DNA of 64,000 bases from the NCBI RefSeq assembly GCF_000935045.1, contig NZ_JYKS01000021.1, forward strand, positions 1-64,000, read 5' to 3'. This document shows positions 9,131 to 18,914 of this stretch, one piece after another. Both the position numbers and the translations under genes were made by a program. The notes beneath the pieces are model-generated. The model was not told where the DNA came from, did not search any database, and saw only the letters and a program-made list of their open reading frames with translations. Position 1 is the first letter of the stretch. Each line of letters begins with the position of its first letter. Source of the stretch: Pseudomonas sp. 10-1B. Lineage in GTDB: Bacteria > Pseudomonadota > Gammaproteobacteria > Pseudomonadales > Pseudomonadaceae.

Positions 9131-10213
9131 GTGCTGTTTGGCTATTCAATCGCAGCTACTTCTGAAAACTGGCTACATGAAAGCATGATAGCGGCAGTTA
9201 GAAAGGTTCACTCACTAGTTGACGAAGGAAAGCGCATGCCAAAGTGGCCGAATATCTTTCCAGAGGCTTATAGGGAGCGATTATCTAGCCGGACAGGGCT
9301 AGCCGACAGATTAGCGGCATATACCAAGGCCATCAAGCGTCTAAGCATCGCCGACCGAGAATCGATACTTCAGGCTCTTAGCTCACAGAATAATATATCC
9401 GAGCTCTTAAGCCGGCAATGTGACTGCATGAAGCTAGAAGAATTGCCAGCAGCCTCTCGGGAGCCGATCAAGAAACTTTTCACATTCGCTTTCGGACTCC
9501 TCACCGATTACGGAATTCGCCAACGTCAATATAAAGTATTGTGCGAAACTATGCCCGCGCGCATATGCCCTTTCTGTGGCTGTGAAGGGTTAGATGCACC
9601 TGGAGCACCGCAGGAAGACTTAGATCACTACATTCCGCGATCGAAGTATCCATTTGCCGCTGCAAATCTGAGAAACTTAGCACCCATGGGCAGCCGGTGT
9701 AACGCCTCATACAAGCATATGCAGGATCCGCTGCGTGACAATGAGGGGAACCGCAGAATAGCTTGTGACCCATACCTAGCAAATGGCGTAAGCATTTCAC
9801 TAAACAATAGTATAGTCGACGAAGCCGCCACCGACCGTATAATGACTGAATGGGTGATTGACTTTCAACCTGCGAGTGAAGCCATTGAAAGTTGGGACAC
9901 TATATTTCATATCAGAGAGCGCTGGAAACGAGACATCCTAGATGAACCAACATTTAATCAGTGGCTTGGCGACTTCAGAAACTATTGTAGGAGCGCCACA
10001 CTTAGATTTGCGACTGACCATGATGTGACGGATGCAATCAATCGATATGAGGAATATTTATCAGGCTGTGGATTTCGTGATCGTTCTTTTTTAAAGGCGG
10101 CTGTTTTCCGGTTTTTATCTGTCCGGTGCGCTCAGGGTTGTCAACGCCTCTGGCCTCTACTGAGAGATTTGACAGGGACACCACAACCGCCAAATATCCG
10201 AATTCCCATTTAG
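9131..10213 (+). CDS. HNH endonuclease, PtuB-like effector
   Basis: A 360-residue protein. A treble-clef HNH core is clear: zinc ligands in CPFCGC (about 146-149), then the DLDHYIPRS motif with the metal/catalytic His (about 166), NLRNL and the second zinc pair region with SRCNASYK. The N-terminal and C-terminal parts are helical and not recognised. The GTG at 9131 is preferred: it follows the ATPase stop by one base and has aggga upstream. The open frame extends back to 9086 inside the ATPase gene without family support. Such nucleases act with a partner ATPase in Septu-like systems. DNA or RNA could be the substrate. Confidence 0.8.
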   Translation: MLFGYSIAATSENWLHESMIAAVRKVHSLVDEGKRMPKWPNIFPEAYRERLSSRTGLADRLAAYTKAIKRLSIADRESILQALSSQNNISELLSRQCDCMKLEELPAASREPIKKLFTFAFGLLTDYGIRQRQYKVLCETMPARICPFCGCEGLDAPGAPQEDLDHYIPRSKYPFAAANLRNLAPMGSRCNASYKHMQDPLRDNEGNRRIACDPYLANGVSISLNNSIVDEAATDRIMTEWVIDFQPASEAIESWDTIFHIRERWKRDILDEPTFNQWLGDFRNYCRSATLRFATDHDVTDAINRYEEYLSGCGFRDRSFLKAAVFRFLSVRCAQGCQRLWPLLRDLTGTPQPPNIRIPI

Positions 10214-10397
10214 TAAACTGACTACAAATGACGCAGTATCCGCGTGATGTGAGAATAGATCCATTTACGTGAGAGCCCACTTGAAAGCCAAACTAGGATT
10301 GACAGGAAAAGGGTATTTTTAAGGGTAGCAGTTATTTTTTAGCCAAAAAAAATCATACCAATCAATAAAATAGAACGGTTATTTGACTCCTGGTGCC

Positions 10398-10555
10398 GCC
10401 CTTACTCCCGGTCGCAAGGAGTCGCCAGTCCCGCGTTAGAGGACATCCCCACAGGTCGCAGGGGCCTTAGTCCCTGATAACACTCAACACTCTTGGCGGG
10501 ATGACGTGGGGCGAGGATCGGAGAGCGAGAGATGAGGTGACCGTCATGGCATTTG
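10398..10555 (+). repeat. 158-bp direct repeat, copy B
   Basis: This is the second copy of the repeat at 2626-2783, at exactly 7772 bp distance from start codon to start codon. Like copy A it ends in a ribosome-binding region and ATG GCA TT, but no recombinase follows. The similarity stops within a few bases of the ATG and the 3' end of hsdR begins 24 bp on. The copy marks the right border of the recombinase/hsdMS/ATPase/HNH block. The 184 bp before it (10214-10397) is A+T rich and empty. Confidence 0.85.
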
Positions 10556-10578
10556 TGAGTTCATACCGGCAGCCAGCC

Positions 10579-13500
10579 CTACATCCATGCCTCACAGAGC
10601 GTCTCAGCCTGCGCCAGCACTAGTTGTGCCGCCTCCTCCTGCTGATCCGGCGGATACTTATATTTACGCAGGATGCGCTTGACCAGAAGCCGCAGCTTGG
10701 CCCGCACACTGTCACGATTACTCCAGTCCACGGTTACGTTCTGGCGCAGCCTATCGGTCAGCTCATGGGCGATCTTGGCTAGGATCTCCTCGCCCAGCTC
10801 TCGCACAGAGGCCTCGTTATTGGCCAGCGCATCGTAGAAAGCCAACTCGTCATCATTCAGGCCCAGCGCATCTCCACGCTTGCTCGCTGCGGCAAATTTC
10901 TTGGCCATCTCGATCAGCTCTTCGATGACCTGGGCGGTCTCGATGGAGCGGTTCTGGTAGCGCTTGATCACGCTATCTAGCAGCTCGGAGAACTTCTTCT
11001 CCTGGGCCAAGTTGCTAGCGAACTTGCTCTTGATTTCACCCTCCAGCAGGCGCTCCAGTAGCTCAACCGCCAGGTTTTTCTCCGGTAGGTTGCGCACCTC
11101 GGCAAGAAACTCATCATCGAGCAGGCCGATGTTGGGCTTGTCCAGACCGACCGCCTCGAACACATCCACCACCTCGCCGGAGACTACGGCATTGCCGATG
11201 ATCTGGCGGATCGCCAGCTCACGTTCTTCGTCGGTTTTCTTTTGGGCGCTGATGTCACGCTTGATCAGCAGCACCTTGATGGCCTGTAGGAAAGCCACTT
11301 CCTCCCGAACGGCTTTGGCCTCGTCCAGGGTGCAGCACAAGGTAAACGCCTTGCTCATGGCCAGAGCATTGTCGGCAAATCGCTTCTTGCCGTCCTCCAG
11401 CCCCAGCACATGGTTGGCAGCACCGGCCAGCAGCTTGTGCCCGCCAGTCAGGAAGTCGCCGTAATCGAAGCCATACAGCAGGCTACGTAGCACATCGAGC
11501 TTTTCCTCCAGCACCGCATAGGCTTCATGGGCATCGACGGTGGGCCGCCCCCTGCCTTTGCTGGCGGTGTACTCCTTGAGCGCCGCCTTCAGTTCGTTGG
11601 CAATGCCGATGTAATCCACTACCAGGCCGCCCTGCTTGTCCTTGAACACCCGGTTCACCCGGGCGATGGCCTGCATCAGGTTATGGCCCTTCATCGGCTT
11701 GTCAACGTACAGGGTATGCACGCAGGGCGCATCGAAACCGGTCAGCCACATGTCGCGGACGATCACCAATTGCAGGGGATCGGCAGGGTCCTTGAAACGC
11801 TTCTCCAGGCGCTTCTTCACCTGCCCTGGGTAAATATGCGGGCGCAGCAGCGCCTTGTCCGATGCGCTACCGGTCATGACGATCTTCACCGCGCCCTTCT
11901 CCGGATCCTCAGCGTGCCATTCGGGGCGCAGGGCGATGATCTCGTTGTAGAGGTGCACGCAGATCTCACGACTCATGGCCACCACCATGGCCTTGCCGTT
12001 TTGCGCCTGGTTGCGTTCCTCGAAGTGCGCCACCAAATCGGCCGCCACGCTCTTGATACGCGGCTCGGCCCCCACGACTTTTTCCAACGCGGCCCAGCGC
12101 GACTTCAAGCGTGATTGCTGATCTTCCTCCTCATCCTCGGCCAGCTCGTCGACCTCGTCGTCGATATGCGCCAGCTCCGAGTCCTTGAGCGACAGCTTGG
12201 CCAGCCGCGACTCGTAGTAGATGGCCACGGTGGCGCCATCTTCCTTGGCCTGTTGCATGTCGTAGACATGGATGTAGTCGCCGAACACCGCACGGGTGTC
12301 GCGGTCTTCGCTGGACACCGGCGTTCCGGTAAAGGCCACGAAGGTAGCATTGGGCAGAGCATCGCGCAGATGCTGGGCATAACCCACCTGGTAGCGGGCA
12401 CTGGCCTCGGCCAACTTAAAGTCCGGCACCTTCAGCGAAGCACTGAAGCCGTATTGGGTGCGGTGCGCCTCATCGGCCACCACCACGATATTCGAGCGCG
12501 TGGACAACACCGGGAAGCTGTCTTCATCCTCGCCCGGCATGAACTTCTGGATGGTGGCGAAGACAATGCCTCCACTGGGGCGGTTGGCCAGTTTCTCGCG
12601 CAGATCGCCGCGGGTGGCCACCTGCACCGGCTGTTCACGCAGCAAGTCCTGCGACAGCGAGAACACTCCGAACAACTGGCCGTCCAGGTCGTTGCGGTCG
12701 GTGATCACCACGATGGTCGGGTTCTCCATCGCCGCTTCCTGCATCACCCGGGCGGCGAAGCAGGTCATGGTGATGCTCTTGCCCGAGCCCTGGGTATGCC
12801 AGACCACCCCGCCCTTGTGCGTGCCACCGGGGCGCGAGGCGCTGACCACCTGCTGGATCGCCGCACGCACGGCATGAAACTGGTGATAGCCAGCAATCTT
12901 CTTCACCAACCGGCCGTCATCCTCGAACAGCACGAAGTAGCGCAGGTAATCCAGCAGCATCGCCGGCTGCAGCACTCCACGCACCAGCGTCTCCAGCTCA
13001 TTGAACTCACCCAGCGGATCGACCGTAGCCCCATCGATGGTGCGCCAGCGGGTGAAGCGCTCGATATCCGCGGACAACGAGCCCATGCACGCCTCGCTGC
13101 CATCGCTGATCACCAGAATCTCGTTGTAGTGAAAGACGTCCGGAATCTGCTCTTTGTAGGTCTGGAGCTGGTCGAACGCCTTGACCAGGTCGGCATTCAC
13201 GTCCGCCGGGTTCTTTAGCTCCAGAAGCACCAACGGCAGGCCGTTGACGAACAGGATGATGTCCGGTCGACGTGTGTGCTTCGGCCCCTGAATGCTGAAC
13301 TGATTGACCGCCAGCCACTCGTTGGCCTGCACATCCACCCAGTCGATCAGACGCACGAAATCGCCGCGGGTCTCTCCGTCCTTCTGGTACTGCACCGGCA
13401 CACCGCCGACCAGCAGACGATGAAGCAGGCGATTGGCCGACAGCTGCACCGGCACGCCCAGCTCCAGCACCTGGCGTAAGGCGTCCTCACGCGCCGCCAG

Positions 13501-13680
13501 TGGGATCTGGGGGTTGAGCCGGGCGATGGCCGTGCGCAGGCGCATGGTCAACAGCACGTCGCGATAGCTCTCGCGCTCGGGGTTATCGCCGTCGTGGGCA
13601 ATGTCCGGCCCATAGAGGTGCGCGTAACCCAGCTCAGTGAGCCAGCCGAGGGTTTCCTGTTCCAGTTGGTCTTCGGTCAT
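10579..13680 (-). CDS. hsdR: Type I restriction endonuclease subunit (HsdR)
   Basis: A 1033-residue HsdR. The N-terminal PD-(D/E)XK nuclease motif reads RPDIILFVNG...LLELKN (about 138-158). Two RecA-like motor domains follow with Walker A HTQGSGKS (about 295), the DEAH-type box VADEAHRTQ (about 400), FTGTPVS and the motif VI region QAIARVNRVF. The C-terminal helical domain binds the methyltransferase. The ATG has taaggacgg just upstream. It is the last gene of the minus-strand order hsdM-hsdS-small gene-hsdR and is complete. It supplies translocation and cleavage for this system; whether it can also serve the hsdR-less hsdMS at 4.4-7.5 kb is unknown. Confidence 0.95.
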   Translation of the reverse strand: MTEDQLEQETLGWLTELGYAHLYGPDIAHDGDNPERESYRDVLLTMRLRTAIARLNPQIPLAAREDALRQVLELGVPVQLSANRLLHRLLVGGVPVQYQKDGETRGDFVRLIDWVDVQANEWLAVNQFSIQGPKHTRRPDIILFVNGLPLVLLELKNPADVNADLVKAFDQLQTYKEQIPDVFHYNEILVISDGSEACMGSLSADIERFTRWRTIDGATVDPLGEFNELETLVRGVLQPAMLLDYLRYFVLFEDDGRLVKKIAGYHQFHAVRAAIQQVVSASRPGGTHKGGVVWHTQGSGKSITMTCFAARVMQEAAMENPTIVVITDRNDLDGQLFGVFSLSQDLLREQPVQVATRGDLREKLANRPSGGIVFATIQKFMPGEDEDSFPVLSTRSNIVVVADEAHRTQYGFSASLKVPDFKLAEASARYQVGYAQHLRDALPNATFVAFTGTPVSSEDRDTRAVFGDYIHVYDMQQAKEDGATVAIYYESRLAKLSLKDSELAHIDDEVDELAEDEEEDQQSRLKSRWAALEKVVGAEPRIKSVAADLVAHFEERNQAQNGKAMVVAMSREICVHLYNEIIALRPEWHAEDPEKGAVKIVMTGSASDKALLRPHIYPGQVKKRLEKRFKDPADPLQLVIVRDMWLTGFDAPCVHTLYVDKPMKGHNLMQAIARVNRVFKDKQGGLVVDYIGIANELKAALKEYTASKGRGRPTVDAHEAYAVLEEKLDVLRSLLYGFDYGDFLTGGHKLLAGAANHVLGLEDGKKRFADNALAMSKAFTLCCTLDEAKAVREEVAFLQAIKVLLIKRDISAQKKTDEERELAIRQIIGNAVVSGEVVDVFEAVGLDKPNIGLLDDEFLAEVRNLPEKNLAVELLERLLEGEIKSKFASNLAQEKKFSELLDSVIKRYQNRSIETAQVIEELIEMAKKFAAASKRGDALGLNDDELAFYDALANNEASVRELGEEILAKIAHELTDRLRQNVTVDWSNRDSVRAKLRLLVKRILRKYKYPPDQQEEAAQLVLAQAETLCEAWM

Positions 13681-13764
13681 ATCCGTCCTTAACGAGCCTT
13701 ACCTGGCATCTCTGCAAGCTCAATGCGATCCACTTAGTCGATTACAGTTGCGATAACGGGCTAT

Positions 13765-14001
13765 CTACCCCAAATCAGCGGCTGCCGTGACTACCCCATC
13801 AGCCACTTGCAATCGCCCTTGAGCAGCAAGCGCGCCTACTTTCTCCTCAAGGATGCCCGCAATCTTCGATGTCGCTCGCCCGAAGGCCTGCAGAAAGTCC
13901 TGATACTGCTGGGAATCCTCAGTGCGCTTTTGTACAGCAGCGCCTTGCGCTTTCAGGTAGTCCAGCAGCCGAGAGAAATCAGCATTAACACTCAGACTCA
14001 T
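13765..14001 (-). CDS. Small protein between hsdS and hsdR
   Basis: A 78-residue, mostly helical protein ([20 protein letters not shown] at the start) without a signal peptide or known motif. A strong ribosome-binding site (gaggaggcgg) precedes the ATG, and the start overlaps the hsdS stop as ATGA, so it is translated with the type I operon. I do not recognise it. A regulator or assembly factor of the restriction complex is possible. Confidence 0.7.
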   Translation of the reverse strand: MSLSVNADFSRLLDYLKAQGAAVQKRTEDSQQYQDFLQAFGRATSKIAGILEEKVGALAAQGRLQVADGVVTAAADLG

Positions 14002-15233
14002 ACCGCCTCCTCGATCAGCGCTTCGGCCTCAGGCAAACGCAGTTGGCCGGAGACTAGACGGGGTAAAAGAGTGTCGCGGAGCTGGGAGAGGGCTTGGGCT
14101 TGTAGATCGTTCAGCCTCATCTTGCGAACCAGAGGGTCAACGAAGTCGCGAAAAGCATTTGTTAAACTTTCAGTAGGAACAACCGATTTCTCAATGGAAA
14201 AATCCGGCCAATGACCTTTATACTCTGAAAACTTAACGCGATCCCTTGTCGCATAAAAGGCCCACACACTATCGACCCCTCGCCCCTTAAACGGCAAGAC
14301 ATTCTGAATCGCCGAGAAGTCAAAGCAGATCAGCCGCATGTAACAAGTGTGGTTAGCAAAGACCACGACTGGAGTTTCTAAACTGGCACAAACCCCAGGG
14401 GCGTCATTGTGATAGCCGATGATACCCGACTTCCCCTGATCCAAAATTGGGACCAACCCAGAAGAATTTGCCGACTTTTGGTCATATTTCTGCCCGACAG
14501 AAAGCCGCTCAATAAACTCCTCAAATTTAGCAACACTCCACCCCTTCGGCACCAAACCTAGTTCCGACTCTTCGAAACTATCGGGGAACAGGGCGGCGGT
14601 GGTGGCGTCCATGCCTTCTGGCTGGCGGCCTTCGGCCTTGGCGCGCACGGGGTCGAAATCGACGAACCAGGATTTGAACAGCGTCTGGGCGATGGCTTCC
14701 AAGGTGGCGTTTGTTTCGCGTAGCAGAGTGATGCGGTTGTCGAGCGGCCCAACCGCAGCAGCTATCGCCTTCTGTTGTAAAAGCGGCGGGCAATCGAACC
14801 TCACTTGTCCAAACGCACTTTTATTCAGAATGGGCTGCGCAGAACCGCCTGCCAAACCACGAATTTCATCCTTTCTAAGCGAAAGGTTGTAATACAAAAA
14901 TTCTGGACAGAATCGATCCTCATCGACAACAACAGCGTTAATCTGCTGATTAGTTACACAACTCGACCTCGTAAGCGCTGCCTTCCCCATATCAGAGCCG
15001 ATGCATGTAACCAACACACTTCCAGCCGGAACAATGGAGCTTTTTACGGAGAGAGCACCAGCCTTAGATATTCTACGAGCCGTCTCATCAATCCACTTAG
15101 AACCATCAAAGTCTGGCGGCGTTACAAATGGCACATCACGGCCAACATATTCAGCCACATTGCCTTTTGGCGTCTTTCCCGTAACGATTCGCCCCGCCTC
15201 ATCAAGGCGATATGAGCGCCACTCAGAACTCAT
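13998..15233 (-). CDS. hsdS: Type I specificity subunit (HsdS) of the complete system
   Basis: A 411-residue HsdS of normal length with two target-recognition domains. The conserved spacer after the first reads [21 protein letters not shown] and the second ends [20 protein letters not shown]. The start codon lies 11 bp inside the hsdM gene. The TRD-coding parts (about 14.1-14.5 and 14.8-15.2 kb) are visibly richer in A+T than the spacer and the flanking hsdM and hsdR genes, the usual trace of TRD exchange between strains. Confidence 0.93.
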   Translation of the reverse strand: MSSEWRSYRLDEAGRIVTGKTPKGNVAEYVGRDVPFVTPPDFDGSKWIDETARRISKAGALSVKSSIVPAGSVLVTCIGSDMGKAALTRSSCVTNQQINAVVVDEDRFCPEFLYYNLSLRKDEIRGLAGGSAQPILNKSAFGQVRFDCPPLLQQKAIAAAVGPLDNRITLLRETNATLEAIAQTLFKSWFVDFDPVRAKAEGRQPEGMDATTAALFPDSFEESELGLVPKGWSVAKFEEFIERLSVGQKYDQKSANSSGLVPILDQGKSGIIGYHNDAPGVCASLETPVVVFANHTCYMRLICFDFSAIQNVLPFKGRGVDSVWAFYATRDRVKFSEYKGHWPDFSIEKSVVPTESLTNAFRDFVDPLVRKMRLNDLQAQALSQLRDTLLPRLVSGQLRLPEAEALIEEAV

Positions 15234-17157
15234 ACCCCAGCCCTCCCAGCTTCTGCCGGATCAACTGATCGAGCTCCGCCCCCTTGGTCATCTGTTCGCC
15301 GAGCTTTTCCGCGAGCTTCTGCATCTTGTCGGCGAAGGCTTCGTCGTCGTCTTCCACCTCCTCGGCTCCGACATAGCGACCCGGCGTCAGCACATGGCCA
15401 TGCTCGGCAATATCACTCAGAGTAACACTGCGGCAGAAGCCGGGAATATCGGCGTACTCGCCAACATGCCCGCCCTCGTCCAGTGCTTCGCCACGCCAGG
15501 TCGCCACGGTGCTGGCAATGCGCTCGATATCGGCATCGGTCAACTCGATCTGCACCCGGCTGACGCTGGTACCCAGCTTGCGCGCATCGATAAACAGCAC
15601 CTGGCCGCTGCGGTCGATGCCGCCAGTGCTCAGGGCATGGCGTTTGTCCTTGGCCAGGAACCACAGGCAAGCAGGAATCTGGGTGTTGAAGAATAGCTGG
15701 CCGGGCAAGGCGACCATCACTTCCACCACGTCGGCCTCGACCATGGCACGGCGAATCTCGCCTTCGCTGTTCTGGCTGGAGCTCATCGAACCGTTGGCCA
15801 GTACGATGCCAGCGCGGCCATTGGGCTTGAGGTGGTAGAGCATGTGTTGCAACCAGGCATAGTTGGCGTTGCCCTGCGGCGGCGTGCCATAGACCCAGCG
15901 CGGGTCGCCTTCCAGGCTGCCGTGCCACCAGTCGCTGATATTGAACGGCGGGTTGGCTAGCACGAAGTCGGCACGCAGATCCGAATGCTGGTTGCGGACG
16001 AAGGTATCCGCCGGCTCCTTGCCCAGGTTGAAGTCGATGCCGCGAATGGCCAGGTTCATCGCGGCCAGACGCCAGGTGGTGGGGTTGGACTCCTGGCCAT
16101 AGATGGACACATCGCCCAGCTTGCCACCGTGGGCTTCGATGAACTTCTCCGACTGCACGAACATACCGCCGCTACCGCAGCAGGGGTCATACACCTTGCC
16201 ATGGTGCGGATTGAGCACCGCCACCAGGGTTTTCACGATGCTCGCCGGTGTATAGAACTGCCCGCCCTTCTTGCCTTCGGCGCTGGCGAACTGGCCGAGG
16301 AAGTATTCGTAGACCTGACCGAGCAGGTCGCGGGCGCGGCCCACGTCGTCACCGAAACCGATGGTGGAGATCAGGTCCACCAGCTCACCGAGCTTGCCGT
16401 CCGGCAACTGGGCGCGGGCGTAGCGCTTGTCGAGAATGTTCTTCAGCTTGGGGTTTTCCGCCTCGATGGCGGCCAGAGCCTCGTCGATACGCTTACCGAT
16501 ATCCACCTGTTTGGCGGCGGCGCGAATCGACTCCCAGCGCGCCACTTCCGGCACCCAGAACACGTTGACCTCACGGTAGTAGTCGCGGTCTTCCAGCTCG
16601 GCGTTGAGCGCCTCGGGATCGTCATCACCCAGGTAGTAGTCGTCGTTCTCGTCGGTAAGCTTGCGCTCCAGCTCGGCGCGGCGGCCGGCAAAGCTGTCGG
16701 AGATGTACTTGAGGAAGATCAGCCCGAGCACGATGTGCTTGTACTCGGCGGCATCCATATTGGCGCGCAGCTTGTCGGCGGTGGCCCAGAGGGTTTTCTC
16801 CATGGCCTCGATGCTGGTGGCAGCCTGTACCTTGACCACCTTGCCCTTGCTGGCTGCCGCCTCGACGACATAGCTAGCAGATACTTCGGCCACGGCCGGC
16901 TCGAAACGCTCACGCGCCTTGCTCAGAGCCTGCGCCGCCAGGCTGGCACCTGCAGCCTGGGCGCGCAGCACAGAACCACCGCGCCCGCGGCCTTTGACCA
17001 GAACACCCTCACCGATCAGCGCGTCGCGCGATTCCCAGAATTGCTCTTCACTCAGGCCGGTGAACTGGCTCTTGAGTCGCTCATAAAGAGCCTGATTGCC
17101 GATGCTGCCGCCATCTTCCGGTACTGCTGCCAGCAACGCCTGGGCCAATTCACTCAT
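15223..17157 (-). CDS. hsdM: Type I DNA methyltransferase subunit (HsdM) of the complete system
   Basis: A 644-residue HsdM of the longer subtype. Residues 1-75 form a winged-helix-like extension ([15 protein letters not shown]). The helical HsdM N domain follows with [18 protein letters not shown]-binding motif I is [10 protein letters not shown] and catalytic motif IV is NPPFN. The ATG at 17157 is chosen because the sequence upstream in the open frame (to 17313) shows no family features. The gene heads the minus-strand hsdM-hsdS-small gene-hsdR operon. Sequence 17158-17490 holds its promoter region; I see no other gene there. Confidence 0.94.
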   Translation of the reverse strand: MSELAQALLAAVPEDGGSIGNQALYERLKSQFTGLSEEQFWESRDALIGEGVLVKGRGRGGSVLRAQAAGASLAAQALSKARERFEPAVAEVSASYVVEAAASKGKVVKVQAATSIEAMEKTLWATADKLRANMDAAEYKHIVLGLIFLKYISDSFAGRRAELERKLTDENDDYYLGDDDPEALNAELEDRDYYREVNVFWVPEVARWESIRAAAKQVDIGKRIDEALAAIEAENPKLKNILDKRYARAQLPDGKLGELVDLISTIGFGDDVGRARDLLGQVYEYFLGQFASAEGKKGGQFYTPASIVKTLVAVLNPHHGKVYDPCCGSGGMFVQSEKFIEAHGGKLGDVSIYGQESNPTTWRLAAMNLAIRGIDFNLGKEPADTFVRNQHSDLRADFVLANPPFNISDWWHGSLEGDPRWVYGTPPQGNANYAWLQHMLYHLKPNGRAGIVLANGSMSSSQNSEGEIRRAMVEADVVEVMVALPGQLFFNTQIPACLWFLAKDKRHALSTGGIDRSGQVLFIDARKLGTSVSRVQIELTDADIERIASTVATWRGEALDEGGHVGEYADIPGFCRSVTLSDIAEHGHVLTPGRYVGAEEVEDDDEAFADKMQKLAEKLGEQMTKGAELDQLIRQKLGGLGYEF

Positions 17158-17490
17158 GCATAACACTCCCATACCGTCCACAATCAGATGGGCCGGCCAA
17201 TACTCAAACGGGCAATGAACAAGCGAGAGGGAACCTGAGGAGGCCTCAAAACAGTGCTTTAATGCACCGCTACATTCAGAGAGCCATCCCTGGGCCACGC
17301 AAGCTGCCATCATTTTGGAATGCGCGCCACCTTATCGGCTGGCAGAGCACGGGTAAAGCGGTGGCCTGATTTCCATGGGTATTTCTGAAACACCACACTA
17401 GGAGCCCCTGATCTGCGAGCCCAGGGGCAACAATCAGCAGCGCGTCCATTTGCTTGATCGATTCGGCCCCGATTCGTTTTGGACGCGAAG

Positions 17491-17616
17491 CTCAAAATGC
17501 ACCTTCCATCGGAATCCAGGCCACGCTGCGTTCCAACTGGTATTCCAAGCAAGTTGACCAAAAAGTTATTAACTAGAAGAAACAGATAGATACCGACTTG
17601 TTTCACAGTACCCCGG
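17491..17616 (+). repeat. Direct repeat of about 125 bp, first copy (island joint)
   Basis: This stretch is close to 87 percent identical by eye to 25481-25604. It contains a TTCCA pair 12 bp apart (17531 and 17543) within gcgttccaactggtattcca, the same motif arrangement as beside the P4-type integrase. The two copies bound an 8.0-kb block with mrr, leoCBA, a zinc-ribbon gene, a WYL remnant and a membrane protein. It is likely the arm-site end of an integrated element. Positions 17617-17798 hold no gene, only a nine-C run at 17788. Confidence 0.8.
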
Positions 17617-17798
17617 CCCGCATCCTCTCTGATGTTCACCCTGATAGGTCATCAGCAGCCCTACTCTCCATTCTCGAACCCAGTTTCTAAAAAACTCCGA
17701 TCAAACCCCATACCAACTTATCGACTGCTCCGTCTACATCTCATCGTTGTGCCGCTCAACAGAAATCTATCGCACTACCGGAAATCACCCCCCCCCCC

Positions 17799-18710
17799 TC
17801 ACTCCTCCCCAAAATAATCACTATCCATCTGCTTCACCTCGTAAACCTGCTTCACACTAACCCCCAAATTATTCTCAACCATCAACCGCGCCAGCTCGAC
17901 GCCATCAATCAGCACCACCTTGATATCCAACCCAAGCGCGGCCTCCCGAGCCCCTACCGAGAATTCCGAGGTAGTAATAAACACGCCTTTGCGCGCCCGC
18001 TGCCGGGTCAGCGCGCCGATGAATTTATCGATCTCAGGCCGATGCACAGTGTGAGTCCAGCGCTTGGCTTGCAGGTAGATCACATCCAGGCCGAGTTTGT
18101 CTTCCTTGATGATCCCGTCAATGCCATCGTCATTCGTGGCCTGTGTAGCTCTACCGGCCTCTCTCCGCGACCCGCCGTAGCCCATGGCAAGCATCAAATC
18201 GACAACCAGCTGCTCAAAAAAAACCGGCGTGGCCGCCCTCACTTGCGTGAGAATTTCATCAGCCAACGATTGCAAAAGCGCCTGATGTGCCTCCGCCAGT
18301 TGCTCGTCTGGCGTAATCTCGGGCACCTCGGCCTCAAGCCCTTCCAGCACATCGACCATTTGTGGTTTAGCTGTGTGAAAGTCGGCAAACTCGGGAAATT
18401 GCTTCAGCCAGGTCACGGTGAGCCGCTCTGGCCCGTTGGCTAGTGCTTCCCGGCCACGCGCGGTGATCTGCACCATCCCTTTGCTGGGAATAGTCAGCAA
18501 ACCGGCTTTATTCAGGTAGGTCCGGGCCCAGCCTACTCGGTTGTTCATCACCGTCTGGCGCCCCGATGGCAGGCGCTCTTTGCGCTCGATCTCGCTCAAC
18601 TGGAAGACATCAGCTATGTGTTCGCGCAACGCGCTCAGAGGAATCGCTACGCCGTCGTGTACCGATTCCAGTATCGGGCGCATGATGGTTTGAAAATCTG
18701 GGATGGACAT
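17799..18710 (-). CDS. mrr: Mrr-type restriction endonuclease
   Basis: A 303-residue protein with the two-part layout of Mrr. An N-terminal winged-helix Mrr_N domain (about 1-100, including GWARTYLNKAGLL) leads to a C-terminal PD-(D/E)XK-like domain with VVDLMLAMGYGG, DDGIDGIIKEDKLG and the QAK motif in YLQAKRW (about 211), typical of Mrr_cat. Family members cut DNA carrying foreign methylation. The ATG has aaggag nine bases upstream. It is transcribed alone or as the last gene after leoA; 204 bp separate them and hold no gene. Confidence 0.92.
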   Translation of the reverse strand: MSIPDFQTIMRPILESVHDGVAIPLSALREHIADVFQLSEIERKERLPSGRQTVMNNRVGWARTYLNKAGLLTIPSKGMVQITARGREALANGPERLTVTWLKQFPEFADFHTAKPQMVDVLEGLEAEVPEITPDEQLAEAHQALLQSLADEILTQVRAATPVFFEQLVVDLMLAMGYGGSRREAGRATQATNDDGIDGIIKEDKLGLDVIYLQAKRWTHTVHRPEIDKFIGALTRQRARKGVFITTSEFSVGAREAALGLDIKVVLIDGVELARLMVENNLGVSVKQVYEVKQMDSDYFGEE

Positions 18711-18914
18711 CCAGGCTCCTTGAGTTTAATCAATGCTGCGCTGCACGCTCGCAGCCTCCCCCCATCGGGAAAAACTTCGGTCGATGAACGTGCAGGTACT
18801 TGGAGGCCAAGCTGCTGTTGCTGCGTTGCTTGGCATCTCGTAGCGAACTGCAAAGCGCATCAAGCAGTGCCTCCGCCTCCGGTAACCCAACGCCAACCGG
18901 GCGCTCCTCTCACA

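Noticed and set aside
12115..13218. Plus-strand frame of 367 codons over hsdR
   Set aside because: It is antisense to an intact HsdR with all motor motifs; GC-rich codons create such open frames.
15985..17163. Plus-strand frame of 392 codons over hsdM
   Set aside because: Antisense to an intact HsdM; the translation is low-complexity and without motifs.
17310..17639. Minus-strand frame of 109 codons before hsdM
   Set aside because: It spans the 125-bp direct repeat and has no motif or ribosome-binding site.
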